Of a DNA stretch of 18,498 bases, positions 1-9,415 are shown piece by piece. The first letter of the stretch is position 1; each line of letters opens with the position of its first letter. Both the position numbers and the translations under genes were made by a program. A model generated the notes under the pieces. That model was not told the DNA's origin. It did not search any database and worked only from the letters and a program-made list of their open reading frames with translations. Source of the DNA: CAYGZA01 sp964354135 (GTDB lineage: Bacteria > Planctomycetota > Planctomycetia > Pirellulales > Thermoguttaceae); the NCBI GenBank assembly GCA_964354135.1, contig CAYGZA010000099.1:1-18498 (forward strand), in the 5' to 3' direction.

Positions 1-240
1 GTGCTCGCCATCGCCTCCGCGGTGCGAAAAACGACCACTTCCGCAACAGAAACTATTGACGTTTTTCCCCCCTCCGCGAGCGGCGCAAAAGCTGACATGC
101 ACCCTTTGCACGCTCGCGGCAACTGCCGCTATTGGAGGAATCCCGGGTATGTGCTACAAGGGTCGTTCTGCCTCGGGCGAACCAGGAGGCCGTTCGCCCA
201 AGCTGTCTAGTTTGCCAGGTTTACCAAGGACGGGTCCGGG
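1..240. other. Leader region upstream of the ABC exporter, no supported gene
   Basis: No convincing gene is seen. A frame open from base 1 to the stop TAG at 208-210 encodes an unrecognisable, low-information peptide. An 8-bp inverted repeat (GAAAAACG at 26-33, CGTTTTTC at 60-67) and a stronger hairpin at 175-199 are present. TTGACG at 57-62 resembles a -35 box, but no -10 box follows at a suitable distance. The TAG at 208-210 is in frame with the exporter, so the exporter cannot start further upstream. Confidence 0.5.
175..199 (+). promoter_or_regulatory. Leader hairpin with AGGAGG in its loop
   Basis: GGGCGAAC (175-182) and GTTCGCCC (192-199) form a perfect 8-bp stem around a 9-nt loop that contains AGGAGG (184-189). 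It lies 41 bp before the exporter ATG. No ATG, GTG or TTG follows the AGGAGG at normal spacing, so it is not a usable ribosome site in the sequence as given. There is no T tract after it, so it is not an ordinary terminator. It could be a 5'-UTR stabiliser or ribosome-standby element. Function is inferred only. Confidence 0.3.
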
Positions 241-2244
241 ATGGGCAACTTCGGTAGGGCACTACGACTCGCGCTCAAGCATCGCCTGACGTTTGTCTTT
301 TCGATCGTTAGCGCAGTGGTCGTGGGAGTGCTTTGGGGGGCCGACATCGGCGCTCTCTCTCCGTTTGTGATTGCCATCCAGGGGCGCTCGCTTCAGCAGT
401 GGGTGGACGCGGAGATCCAAGGTGCCGAGAAGAAGGTGGCCGAGCTGGACGCCGAGCTGGCTGCCCGGACGCAGCGACCCGCCGACGCCGCGGCTGAGCA
501 ACAAGCCGCGACCCAAGCCGAGATCAACCGGCTCCAGGAGCGCCGCGAGGCCGAAGCCAAGGCCGTTACCCGCTTCCAGTTTTTCAAGCCCTACATCGAC
601 AACTACATCCCGCACGATCTCTTCCAGACGCTCGCCGCTCTGATCGGCGTCTTGCTGGTGGCCACGGTGGTCAAGAACGCGTTCCTGATGGCCAACACGG
701 TGCTGGTCGCCCGGCTGTCGTACCTTGGGACGTTTGAGCTCCAGAAGCTCTTCTTCGCGCGGACGCTGCAGATGGACGTGGCCACGTTCAGCAGCGAGGG
801 GACCAGCGACCTGATGAGCCGCTTCACCAACGACATGCGGACCCTCGCCAACGGCATGGAGACGCTCTTCGGCAAGCTGGTGCGGGAGCCGCTGAAGATG
901 ATCGCCTGCCTGGTCGGCGCCGCCGTCATCTGCTGGCGGCTCTTGGTGCTGTCGCTGGTCGTTGCACCCGTCGCTGCGATTCTGATCCGCTGGCTGGCGA
1001 AGATGGTCAAGCGGGCCAACCGCCGGGCCATGGAAGAGATGGCCCAACTGTACAACACCCTCGCCGAGACCTTCCAGGGGATCAAGATCGTCAAGGCATT
1101 CACCACGGAGCGGCAGGAGCGCCGCCGTTTCTTCCGGAATTGCAAGGAGTTCTTCCGCAAGTCGATGCGGATTGCCCGCTACGATTCCCTCACGCGGCCG
1201 ATGACCGAGATCATGGGTATCCTGATCGTCTCCCTGGCGCTGCTGTCCGGGGCCTACCTCGTGCTCCACGGCGAGACGCACCTGCTGGGCATCCGCATGA
1301 GTTCCCGGCCGTTGACCTGGACGTCGCTCTTGATGTTCTACGGCTTTCTGCTTGGGACTGCCGACCCCGCCCGGAAGCTCTCCGAAGTCTTCAGCCAGCT
1401 CCAAGCGGGAGCAGCCGCGGCCGATCGGATCTACGCGAGGGTGGACCGCCAGCCGCAGATCCGCGACCCGGAACACCCCCGGCCGCTTCCGCGGCACGGC
1501 CGCGACCTGGTCTTCGAAGGGGTCGACTTCGCCTACCAGCCCGGCCATCCGGTGCTCCACGGCATCGACTTGCGGATCCACTTCGGCGAGACGATAGCGA
1601 TCGTCGGCCCGAGCGGGTGCGGCAAGAGCACGCTGGCCAACCTGATCCCCCGCTTCGCCGACCCCACGGCGGGCTCGATCCGCCTCGACGGCGTCCCGCT
1701 CCCCGAGGTGCGGGTCCGCGACCTGCGGCGCCAAATCGGCCTGGTCACCCAGGACCCGCTCCTGTTCGACGACACGGTGGCCAACAACATCCGTTACGGC
1801 AGGCCTCACGCCGGCGACGAGGAGGTAATCGAGGCGGCCAAGCGGGCCTGCGCCCACCGGTTCATCGAGAGCGAGCTTCCCGACGGCTATCGGACGGTGG
1901 TCGGCCCGCTGGGCGGGCAGCTCTCCGGCGGGCAGCGGCAGCGGATCGCCCTGGCCCGGGCGATCCTCCGCGATCCCGCCATCCTCATCCTCGACGAAGC
2001 GACCAGCCAGATCGACCTGGAAAGCGAGAACCTGATTCAGAAGGTCCTCGAAGGGTTCATCCGCGGCCGCACGGTGGTGATCATCACCCACCGGCTCAGC
2101 GCCTTGGCGTTGGCCGACCGGATCGTCACGATCCAGGACGGCCGGATCCTCGACGTCGGCACGCACGAGGAGCTTCTCTCGCGATGCCACTTCTACCGCC
2201 GCCTCTACCAGATCCAGTTCGAAGACTTCAGGCAAAGCGCGTAG
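241..2244 (+). CDS. MsbA-type ABC exporter half-transporter (fused membrane and ATPase domains)
   Basis: This inner-membrane exporter couples ATP hydrolysis to export of a lipid or other hydrophobic substrate and would work as a homodimer or heterodimer. The 667 residues hold membrane segments at about 17-45, 128-150, 215-250 and 322-372. The nucleotide-binding domain spans about 422-660. It is intact: Walker A GPSGCGKST (456-464), Q-loop Q504, signature LSGGQ (561-565), Walker B ILILDEA (581-587, catalytic E586) and switch H617. ATG 241 is the only possible start, because TAG at 208-210 is in frame and no other start codon intervenes; AAGGA (226-230) precedes it. Between TM1 and TM2 there is an unusually long charged coiled-coil insertion (about 50-125), where MsbA has a short loop. 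The substrate cannot be told from sequence. The 3' end overlaps the convergent regulator by 17 bp. Confidence 0.93.
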   Translation: MGNFGRALRLALKHRLTFVFSIVSAVVVGVLWGADIGALSPFVIAIQGRSLQQWVDAEIQGAEKKVAELDAELAARTQRPADAAAEQQAATQAEINRLQERREAEAKAVTRFQFFKPYIDNYIPHDLFQTLAALIGVLLVATVVKNAFLMANTVLVARLSYLGTFELQKLFFARTLQMDVATFSSEGTSDLMSRFTNDMRTLANGMETLFGKLVREPLKMIACLVGAAVICWRLLVLSLVVAPVAAILIRWLAKMVKRANRRAMEEMAQLYNTLAETFQGIKIVKAFTTERQERRRFFRNCKEFFRKSMRIARYDSLTRPMTEIMGILIVSLALLSGAYLVLHGETHLLGIRMSSRPLTWTSLLMFYGFLLGTADPARKLSEVFSQLQAGAAAADRIYARVDRQPQIRDPEHPRPLPRHGRDLVFEGVDFAYQPGHPVLHGIDLRIHFGETIAIVGPSGCGKSTLANLIPRFADPTAGSIRLDGVPLPEVRVRDLRRQIGLVTQDPLLFDDTVANNIRYGRPHAGDEEVIEAAKRACAHRFIESELPDGYRTVVGPLGGQLSGGQRQRIALARAILRDPAILILDEATSQIDLESENLIQKVLEGFIRGRTVVIITHRLSALALADRIVTIQDGRILDVGTHEELLSRCHFYRRLYQIQFEDFRQSA

Positions 2245-2887
2245 CCGGGGTGCGGCAGTGCTCCAAGAGATCGTTCACGAGACGCTGGACCTCGACGACG
2301 CCGTCCAGGGCGTTTTCGACCAGGGCACGGGCCTTGGGGTCGAACATGTCGTGGTACTGCTCCTCGAGCGACTGGCAGGAGCGAGAGATCGTCCGAAGCG
2401 GCTCCTGGATGTCCTGAGAGACGCGACTGGTCAAGACCTCCAGATCTCGCCTGTAGTGCTCGAGCTCTTGCACCTGGCGCCTGTTGACGTTGAGCAACTG
2501 GCGGTTCTCTGTGAGCAGGGCCTTGTGCTCCAGCGCCTTGCGGATCGCGACGGCCAGAAGGGCCGGGTTGCAGGGCTTGGTGAAGAACTGGTAGACGGCC
2601 CCCTCGTTGATGGCCCGAATCGCAGTCTCGACCGTGGGACGGCCCGTCAGCACGATACGCACCACCTCGGGATGGTTTTCAGCCACCCAGGCCAGCAGGT
2701 CGCCTCCGCTCATGCCGGGCATCTGCTCGTCCGTGACGATCACGTCCACGTTGCGGCCCTTGAGAATCAACAGGGCTTCCTTGCCCGAGGTGGCCGTATA
2801 AAGCTGATACGGTTGGTGTCGCAGCGCACGTGCCAATCCGTGAAGGACGTTTTGGTCGTCATCGACGAGTAGTACGACGTTTTCCAT
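2228..2887 (-). CDS. Response regulator: REC domain plus degenerate DHp-like (pseudo-histidine kinase) domain
   Basis: Residues 1-120 of 219 are a receiver with acidic D9-D10-D11, phosphoacceptor D53 (TDEQMPG), T81 and K104 (TKPC). A coiled coil (about 118-150) leads into residues 148-212, which match the DHp helices of phytochrome-like kinases of the DLxxFxxxxSHDLQEPLR type. Here the motif reads SQDIQEPLR, so the phosphoacceptor His is Gln158 (codon CAG at 2416-2414), and the protein ends with no ATPase domain. It cannot autophosphorylate and probably dimerises or pairs with a kinase through the pseudo-DHp helices. The start is ATG 2887, with GAGG upstream, 13 bp after the stop of the REC-kinase. 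A longer open frame to 3025 only reads through the kinase gene in another frame. It is the last gene of the operon and overlaps the exporter by 17 bp. Confidence 0.85.
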   Translation of the reverse strand: MENVVLLVDDDQNVLHGLARALRHQPYQLYTATSGKEALLILKGRNVDVIVTDEQMPGMSGGDLLAWVAENHPEVVRIVLTGRPTVETAIRAINEGAVYQFFTKPCNPALLAVAIRKALEHKALLTENRQLLNVNRRQVQELEHYRRDLEVLTSRVSQDIQEPLRTISRSCQSLEEQYHDMFDPKARALVENALDGVVEVQRLVNDLLEHCRTPATRFA

Positions 2888-2900
2888 GGTACTTGCCTCT

Positions 2901-4217
2901 TCAACAGGCAACCTCGACTTCTTCCAGTCGGCCGGCTTCTTGCGATCCGGCCTCGTCGGTGATCGGCAAGCGGATGATGAAGGTCGTTCCTCGGCGGACC
3001 TCCGTCTCCAGCGTGATCGTTCCACCGTGCTTCTCCACCACGATGGAATGCGCGATAGTCAGTCCTTGGCCGGTTCCTTTGCCCACGTCTTTGGTGGTGA
3101 AGAAGGGATCGAACACGTTCTCGCGGATCTCCTCGGCGATCCCGGTGCCCGTGTCTTCGATGCGGATCTCAGCCCAGTCTCCGTCGCGGCGGGTGCGGAC
3201 CGTAAGCATGCCCTTGCCCGCCGACCCGTCTCCGACGACATCCGCGATGGCCTGCGCGGCGTTGACCACGACGTTCAGGATCACCTGGTTGAAGTCGCCG
3301 GGCAGGCAAGGCACCGGCGGGAGATCGGGGGCGAAGTCGGTTACCAGATCGGCGACGTATTTCCACTCATTGCGGGAGACCGTCAGCGTGCTCTGGATGG
3401 CCCGGTTCAGATCGATGGCCTGCTTCTGCCCGGTGCCGGGATGCGAGAACTCTTTCATTGCCCGGACGATGCTCGCCACCCGCTCAATCCCTTCCAGCGA
3501 TTGCCCGATTGCCTTGGGGACCTCTTCGGTGAGGTAGTCGATGTCCGCTTCCTTGACGGCAGCCTCGACCCCGGCGAGCAGCTCGTCGGTGAGGGTGCCT
3601 TGTCGAGCCGCCTTCAGCAATCGATTCAGCTTGCCCAGCAGGTTGTCGAAGCTGCCGAAGGCTTCCTGGAGGAAACGAGTGTTGTCTCCGACGTACTGGG
3701 CGGGCGTGTTGATTTCATGGGCAATCCCCGCCGCCAGGTGGCCAATCGACTCCAGCTTCTGGGCCCGGGCCAGCTCGCGTTGCATGCGCTCGCGCTGGGC
3801 GATTTCCGCTTGGAGCTGCTCGTTGAGCTGCGCCAGCCGGTCGTGATTCTGTTTGATGTGAACGGCGGAACGGACCCGGGCGGCCAGGATCTCCTTCTTG
3901 AATGGCTTGGTCACGTAGTCGTGGGCGCCGGCATCCAGCCCCGCGATGACATCCCCATCTTCACTCCTCGCGGTAACCAGGATCACAGGGATCGACCGTA
4001 GTTCGGCGTCCTCCTTCAATCGGCGTAGAACCTCAATCCCGCTCATCCGGGGCATCATGATGTCCAGGAGAACGACATCGGGGTGCTGGGCCGACGCCAT
4101 TTGCAGTGCGTACGGGCCGTCGCCCGCCACAAACACCTCGTACCCTTGATCTTCTATGGCCCTGGCCATCAACGCGGCCACGTCCGGCGTGTCGTCCACG
4201 ACGAGCACCTTGGTCAT
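2901..4217 (-). CDS. REC-histidine kinase (receiver at N-terminus, HisKA and HATPase_c)
   Basis: This soluble sensor kinase of 438 residues has no membrane segment. The receiver is at about 3-118 (D8-D9, phosphoacceptor D52 in LLDIMMP, T82, K104 in TKPF). A coiled coil (120-155) leads to the DHp domain with His167 in GIAHEINTPAQYVGDNTRF. The ATPase domain has N-box NVVVNAAQAI, G1 EDTGTGI, F-box FDPFFTTK and G2 GKGTGQGL. Because input is itself a receiver, it is likely driven by another kinase in the array, such as a hybrid kinase, rather than by a ligand. ATG 4217 has AAGGAG at good spacing. The kinase core is strikingly similar to that of the PAS kinase at 9387-11198, and each is followed by a receiver protein. 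Confidence 0.92.
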   Translation of the reverse strand: MTKVLVVDDTPDVAALMARAIEDQGYEVFVAGDGPYALQMASAQHPDVVLLDIMMPRMSGIEVLRRLKEDAELRSIPVILVTARSEDGDVIAGLDAGAHDYVTKPFKKEILAARVRSAVHIKQNHDRLAQLNEQLQAEIAQRERMQRELARAQKLESIGHLAAGIAHEINTPAQYVGDNTRFLQEAFGSFDNLLGKLNRLLKAARQGTLTDELLAGVEAAVKEADIDYLTEEVPKAIGQSLEGIERVASIVRAMKEFSHPGTGQKQAIDLNRAIQSTLTVSRNEWKYVADLVTDFAPDLPPVPCLPGDFNQVILNVVVNAAQAIADVVGDGSAGKGMLTVRTRRDGDWAEIRIEDTGTGIAEEIRENVFDPFFTTKDVGKGTGQGLTIAHSIVVEKHGGTITLETEVRRGTTFIIRLPITDEAGSQEAGRLEEVEVAC

Positions 4218-4256
4218 CGCTTGTCTCCTTGCGGAGGATCGACTCGATGGTTTTCT

Positions 4257-7040
<2,784 letters not shown>

Positions 7041-7049
7041 GATTCGCTC

Positions 7050-8234
7050 TCACTCTCCGACCGTAACGGAGTCCGGCTCAGTGAGCTGGTCGGCCATTTC
7101 CACGGGCACGAAGACCCTCACGGACGACTGGATGCCGACGTTGGTCAGGAAGTTCCTCAATCGTATCCGCACTGGGCGGGTGATTTCCTGCCCTCTGGGG
7201 CAAATGAGCGTTCCATTGACGGTCTTGACGTCGTCGGCCAGGGTCAGACCATCAACAAGCTCGGATACCTTCACGCAGCGGATCACCTGGGCGTGCGTGA
7301 TCGCGAGGAGTTCTTCCAGGGCAGCCACGACGGACGGGTCATACCGGCCTTGACGGTCGTTGATTTCGGCCAGGGCGGTTTCGTTGGCGTACCCGGCGGA
7401 GATCAGGGTGTCGAAATCGAGCGCGACCTTGAGGATCCGGCTTCCCAGCGGGATCTCGTTCTCGCATTTGCCGTCGCCCGGAAACCCCCGGCCGTCATAG
7501 TGCTGCTGCTGATAGGCGATGATCTCGGCGACCTCTTCCAGTCGGGGGATGTTGGCAATCAGTTGCCTGCCGGCCAGCGGATAGGCATCGAACGTCTGCC
7601 GCTCGGCAGGGGTAAGTTCTTTGCCTTCGTAGGCCTTGGCCAGGATTTGCTCGGGAATGCTGACGCAGCCGATCTGAGAGAGCATCGCCGCCACTCCGAT
7701 CTGCCAGCCCGTCAAACCGAGTTTCCGGCATAGTTGATGGACCATCTGGTGAACGCGGGAAGCCTTGCCAAAGGCCATAGGGCTGACCAGCGAAAGCACG
7801 TCGGTCAGCACCTTCACGCTGGCGGTGAAGGTCTTCGAGAGCAAGTCGCGCTCGGCCCTGACCAGGCCGTACTGGGCAATCCCGGCCTCGAGGACCTTGG
7901 CGAATGTCTCCGGGAGGCAGGGCTTGGTCATGAACCGGAAGATGTGTCCCTCGTTGACCGCTTCCAGGGCCGTCTGCTGGTCGGCATTGCCGGTCAACAT
8001 CATCCGGACCGTATCCGGGGCGTGCTCCCTGACCATTTTTAGAAGCTCCACGCCGTTCATGCCGGGCATCCGCATGTCGGAGACGACCACCGCATAAGGG
8101 CCCTGATGGATGACGGCGGCCAGGGCCTCTTCGCCACCCAGCGCGATTTCGATGCAAAACCGCTTGCGCAGGGCCCGCTGATAGGCTTGGAGGATGTTCG
8201 GATCATCATCGACGCAGAGGATTCTCTCGCTCAT
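7050..8234 (-). CDS. Response regulator: REC plus catalytically degenerate HD-GYP domain
   Basis: The protein has 394 residues. The receiver (1-120) has D10-D11, phosphoacceptor D53 (SDMRMPGMNG), T81 and K104 (TKPC). Residues about 135-310 follow an RpfG-type HD-GYP domain, a family that hydrolyses cyclic di-GMP, and GYP survives as DGRGFP (247-252). The metal-ligand positions are gone: the HD pair is S186-Q187 (codons TCT CAG at 7679-7674), the next His is Y218, HHE is QQQ (242-244), and the Asp of the VADxxDAL segment is not Asp. Cyclic di-GMP hydrolysis is therefore not expected, and a binding or scaffold role is inferred. Residues 325-378 form a small C-terminal domain common in this family. 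Start ATG 8234 has GGAGG at good spacing and overlaps the upstream stop by 4 bp (ATGA), implying translational coupling. The frame is open a further 11 codons upstream, but no good ribosome site precedes them. Confidence 0.87.
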   Translation of the reverse strand: MSERILCVDDDPNILQAYQRALRKRFCIEIALGGEEALAAVIHQGPYAVVVSDMRMPGMNGVELLKMVREHAPDTVRMMLTGNADQQTALEAVNEGHIFRFMTKPCLPETFAKVLEAGIAQYGLVRAERDLLSKTFTASVKVLTDVLSLVSPMAFGKASRVHQMVHQLCRKLGLTGWQIGVAAMLSQIGCVSIPEQILAKAYEGKELTPAERQTFDAYPLAGRQLIANIPRLEEVAEIIAYQQQHYDGRGFPGDGKCENEIPLGSRILKVALDFDTLISAGYANETALAEINDRQGRYDPSVVAALEELLAITHAQVIRCVKVSELVDGLTLADDVKTVNGTLICPRGQEITRPVRIRLRNFLTNVGIQSSVRVFVPVEMADQLTEPDSVTVGE

Positions 8235-9415
8235 CGGAGCACTCCCTCCGGCATGGCCATCTGGCATATCTCACGCCACCTGTTTAGCCGATCGGCACAA
8301 CCAATTCGTTTCAGGTAGTCAGCGTCTACTGTGCCGGAGACTCCGATGGCGTCGGAGGCCTCTTCTTTCAGGACGGCGTTTGCCACATGGAGCGCCGTCA
8401 GTGGGGTGAAGGACTGATCTGAGGAGCGGCTCGGGAAATGCTGCAGGGCGATTGCCGTGACGATCGGGTCGGGCAGTCCCCACAGTGCCATGAGGTAGGC
8501 CCCTGCACCGGCGTCCGTTTCGTCGACGCGCATCTTATCGGCCTCTCCAAGATACCGCTGCTCGCGATGGCCCGCCGGCGGCTGGGCCAATGCCAGTTCT
8601 CCGACCTCGTGTAAGAATCCGGCGAGGAACGCGTCGCCGATCAACACGCGGTCCTTCGTTTCGGCCTCCGCGATTGCCCGGGCCGCCGTGCCTACCGCCA
8701 GGCTGTGCTCAACCAGCCGCTGCAACCAGCGGCCTTCTACGTCATCAAGGTCGAACGGGACGAAGGCCTCCGTGGAAAGGGCCAGCGGCTTGATCGTATC
8801 GAGCCCCAGCAAGTGGATCGCCTCTGCCGGGTCCGAGACCCGCTGCGGGGTCCCGAAAAAGCTGGAGCTGACCAGTTGGAGGATCTTGGCCGTCATCCCC
8901 ACGTCCCGCGACACAATCTCGGCGACGGCCCGAACCGACGCTTGAGGCGACTCCAGCTCGGCGACGAGTTCGGCATGGACCGACGGCCGGCTGGGCACCG
9001 ACGTCACGCGAGACACCCTGCACTTGCGCCGCTCATCCCCCAAACGGTCGCGCAAGCTGCACGCTCGGGCTACCGTGGACTTCAGGGTTTCGGAGTCGCA
9101 GGGCTTGGTAAGGAACTGGTGCGCGGGTCCCACGCATTTCAGCACCGCCTGTCGATCGCATTGGCCGGACAGAACGATCCGCACGGTAGCGGGATAGAGC
9201 CTCATTACCTCGTCCAATAGTTGCGCGCCATCCATGCCGGGCATTCGCATATCGGTCACCACCACGTCGAAGGGGGAAGCGGCCAGGTAATCCAACGCTT
9301 GGGGGCCGCCTTCGGCAAACTCCATCTGCCACTCGCGGCGGAGGCTTCGCAGCATGCGCTGCAAACCCTGCAGCACTTTGGGCTCGTCATCGACGAACAA
9401 GATCTGCTTTCTCAC
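8231..9415 (-). CDS. Response regulator: REC plus HDOD domain
   Basis: From GTG 9415 the protein has 394 residues. The receiver (about 3-122) has D9-D10, phosphoacceptor D55 (VTDMRMPGMDG), S83 and K104 (TKPC). An HDOD domain follows (about 140-345): the helix-rich start VAEIVSRDVGMTAKILQLV, HSLAVGTAARAI (237-248) and FLHEVGEL (267-274), where the HD of true phosphohydrolases is H-E. HDOD domains are usually non-enzymatic signalling modules. GTG 9415 was chosen because AAAGG lies 8 nt upstream and the receiver begins at once (VRKQILFVDDEP). It overlaps the end of the upstream kinase by 29 bp. An in-frame ATG at 9487 would add residues that read the kinase gene out of frame and is unlikely. The 3' end shares ATGA with the next gene. 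Confidence 0.87.
   Translation of the reverse strand: MRKQILFVDDEPKVLQGLQRMLRSLRREWQMEFAEGGPQALDYLAASPFDVVVTDMRMPGMDGAQLLDEVMRLYPATVRIVLSGQCDRQAVLKCVGPAHQFLTKPCDSETLKSTVARACSLRDRLGDERRKCRVSRVTSVPSRPSVHAELVAELESPQASVRAVAEIVSRDVGMTAKILQLVSSSFFGTPQRVSDPAEAIHLLGLDTIKPLALSTEAFVPFDLDDVEGRWLQRLVEHSLAVGTAARAIAEAETKDRVLIGDAFLAGFLHEVGELALAQPPAGHREQRYLGEADKMRVDETDAGAGAYLMALWGLPDPIVTAIALQHFPSRSSDQSFTPLTALHVANAVLKEEASDAIGVSGTVDADYLKRIGCADRLNRWREICQMAMPEGVLR

Noticed and set aside
1..210. A 69-codon open frame at the left edge
   Set aside because: It has no recognisable product, no visible start context and an atypical composition.
262..2235. A 657-codon open frame antisense to the ABC exporter
   Set aside because: It is a shadow of high-GC coding sequence in the opposite frame; the product is charged and low in information, while the plus-strand frame has all ABC motifs.
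2888..3025. N-terminal extension of the regulator at 2228, and the similar one at 9416-9487
   Set aside because: Both extensions share the peptide ERPSSSAC, which looks like conservation, but each reads the end of a paralogous kinase gene out of frame. The receivers begin at 2887 and 9415 with good ribosome sites.
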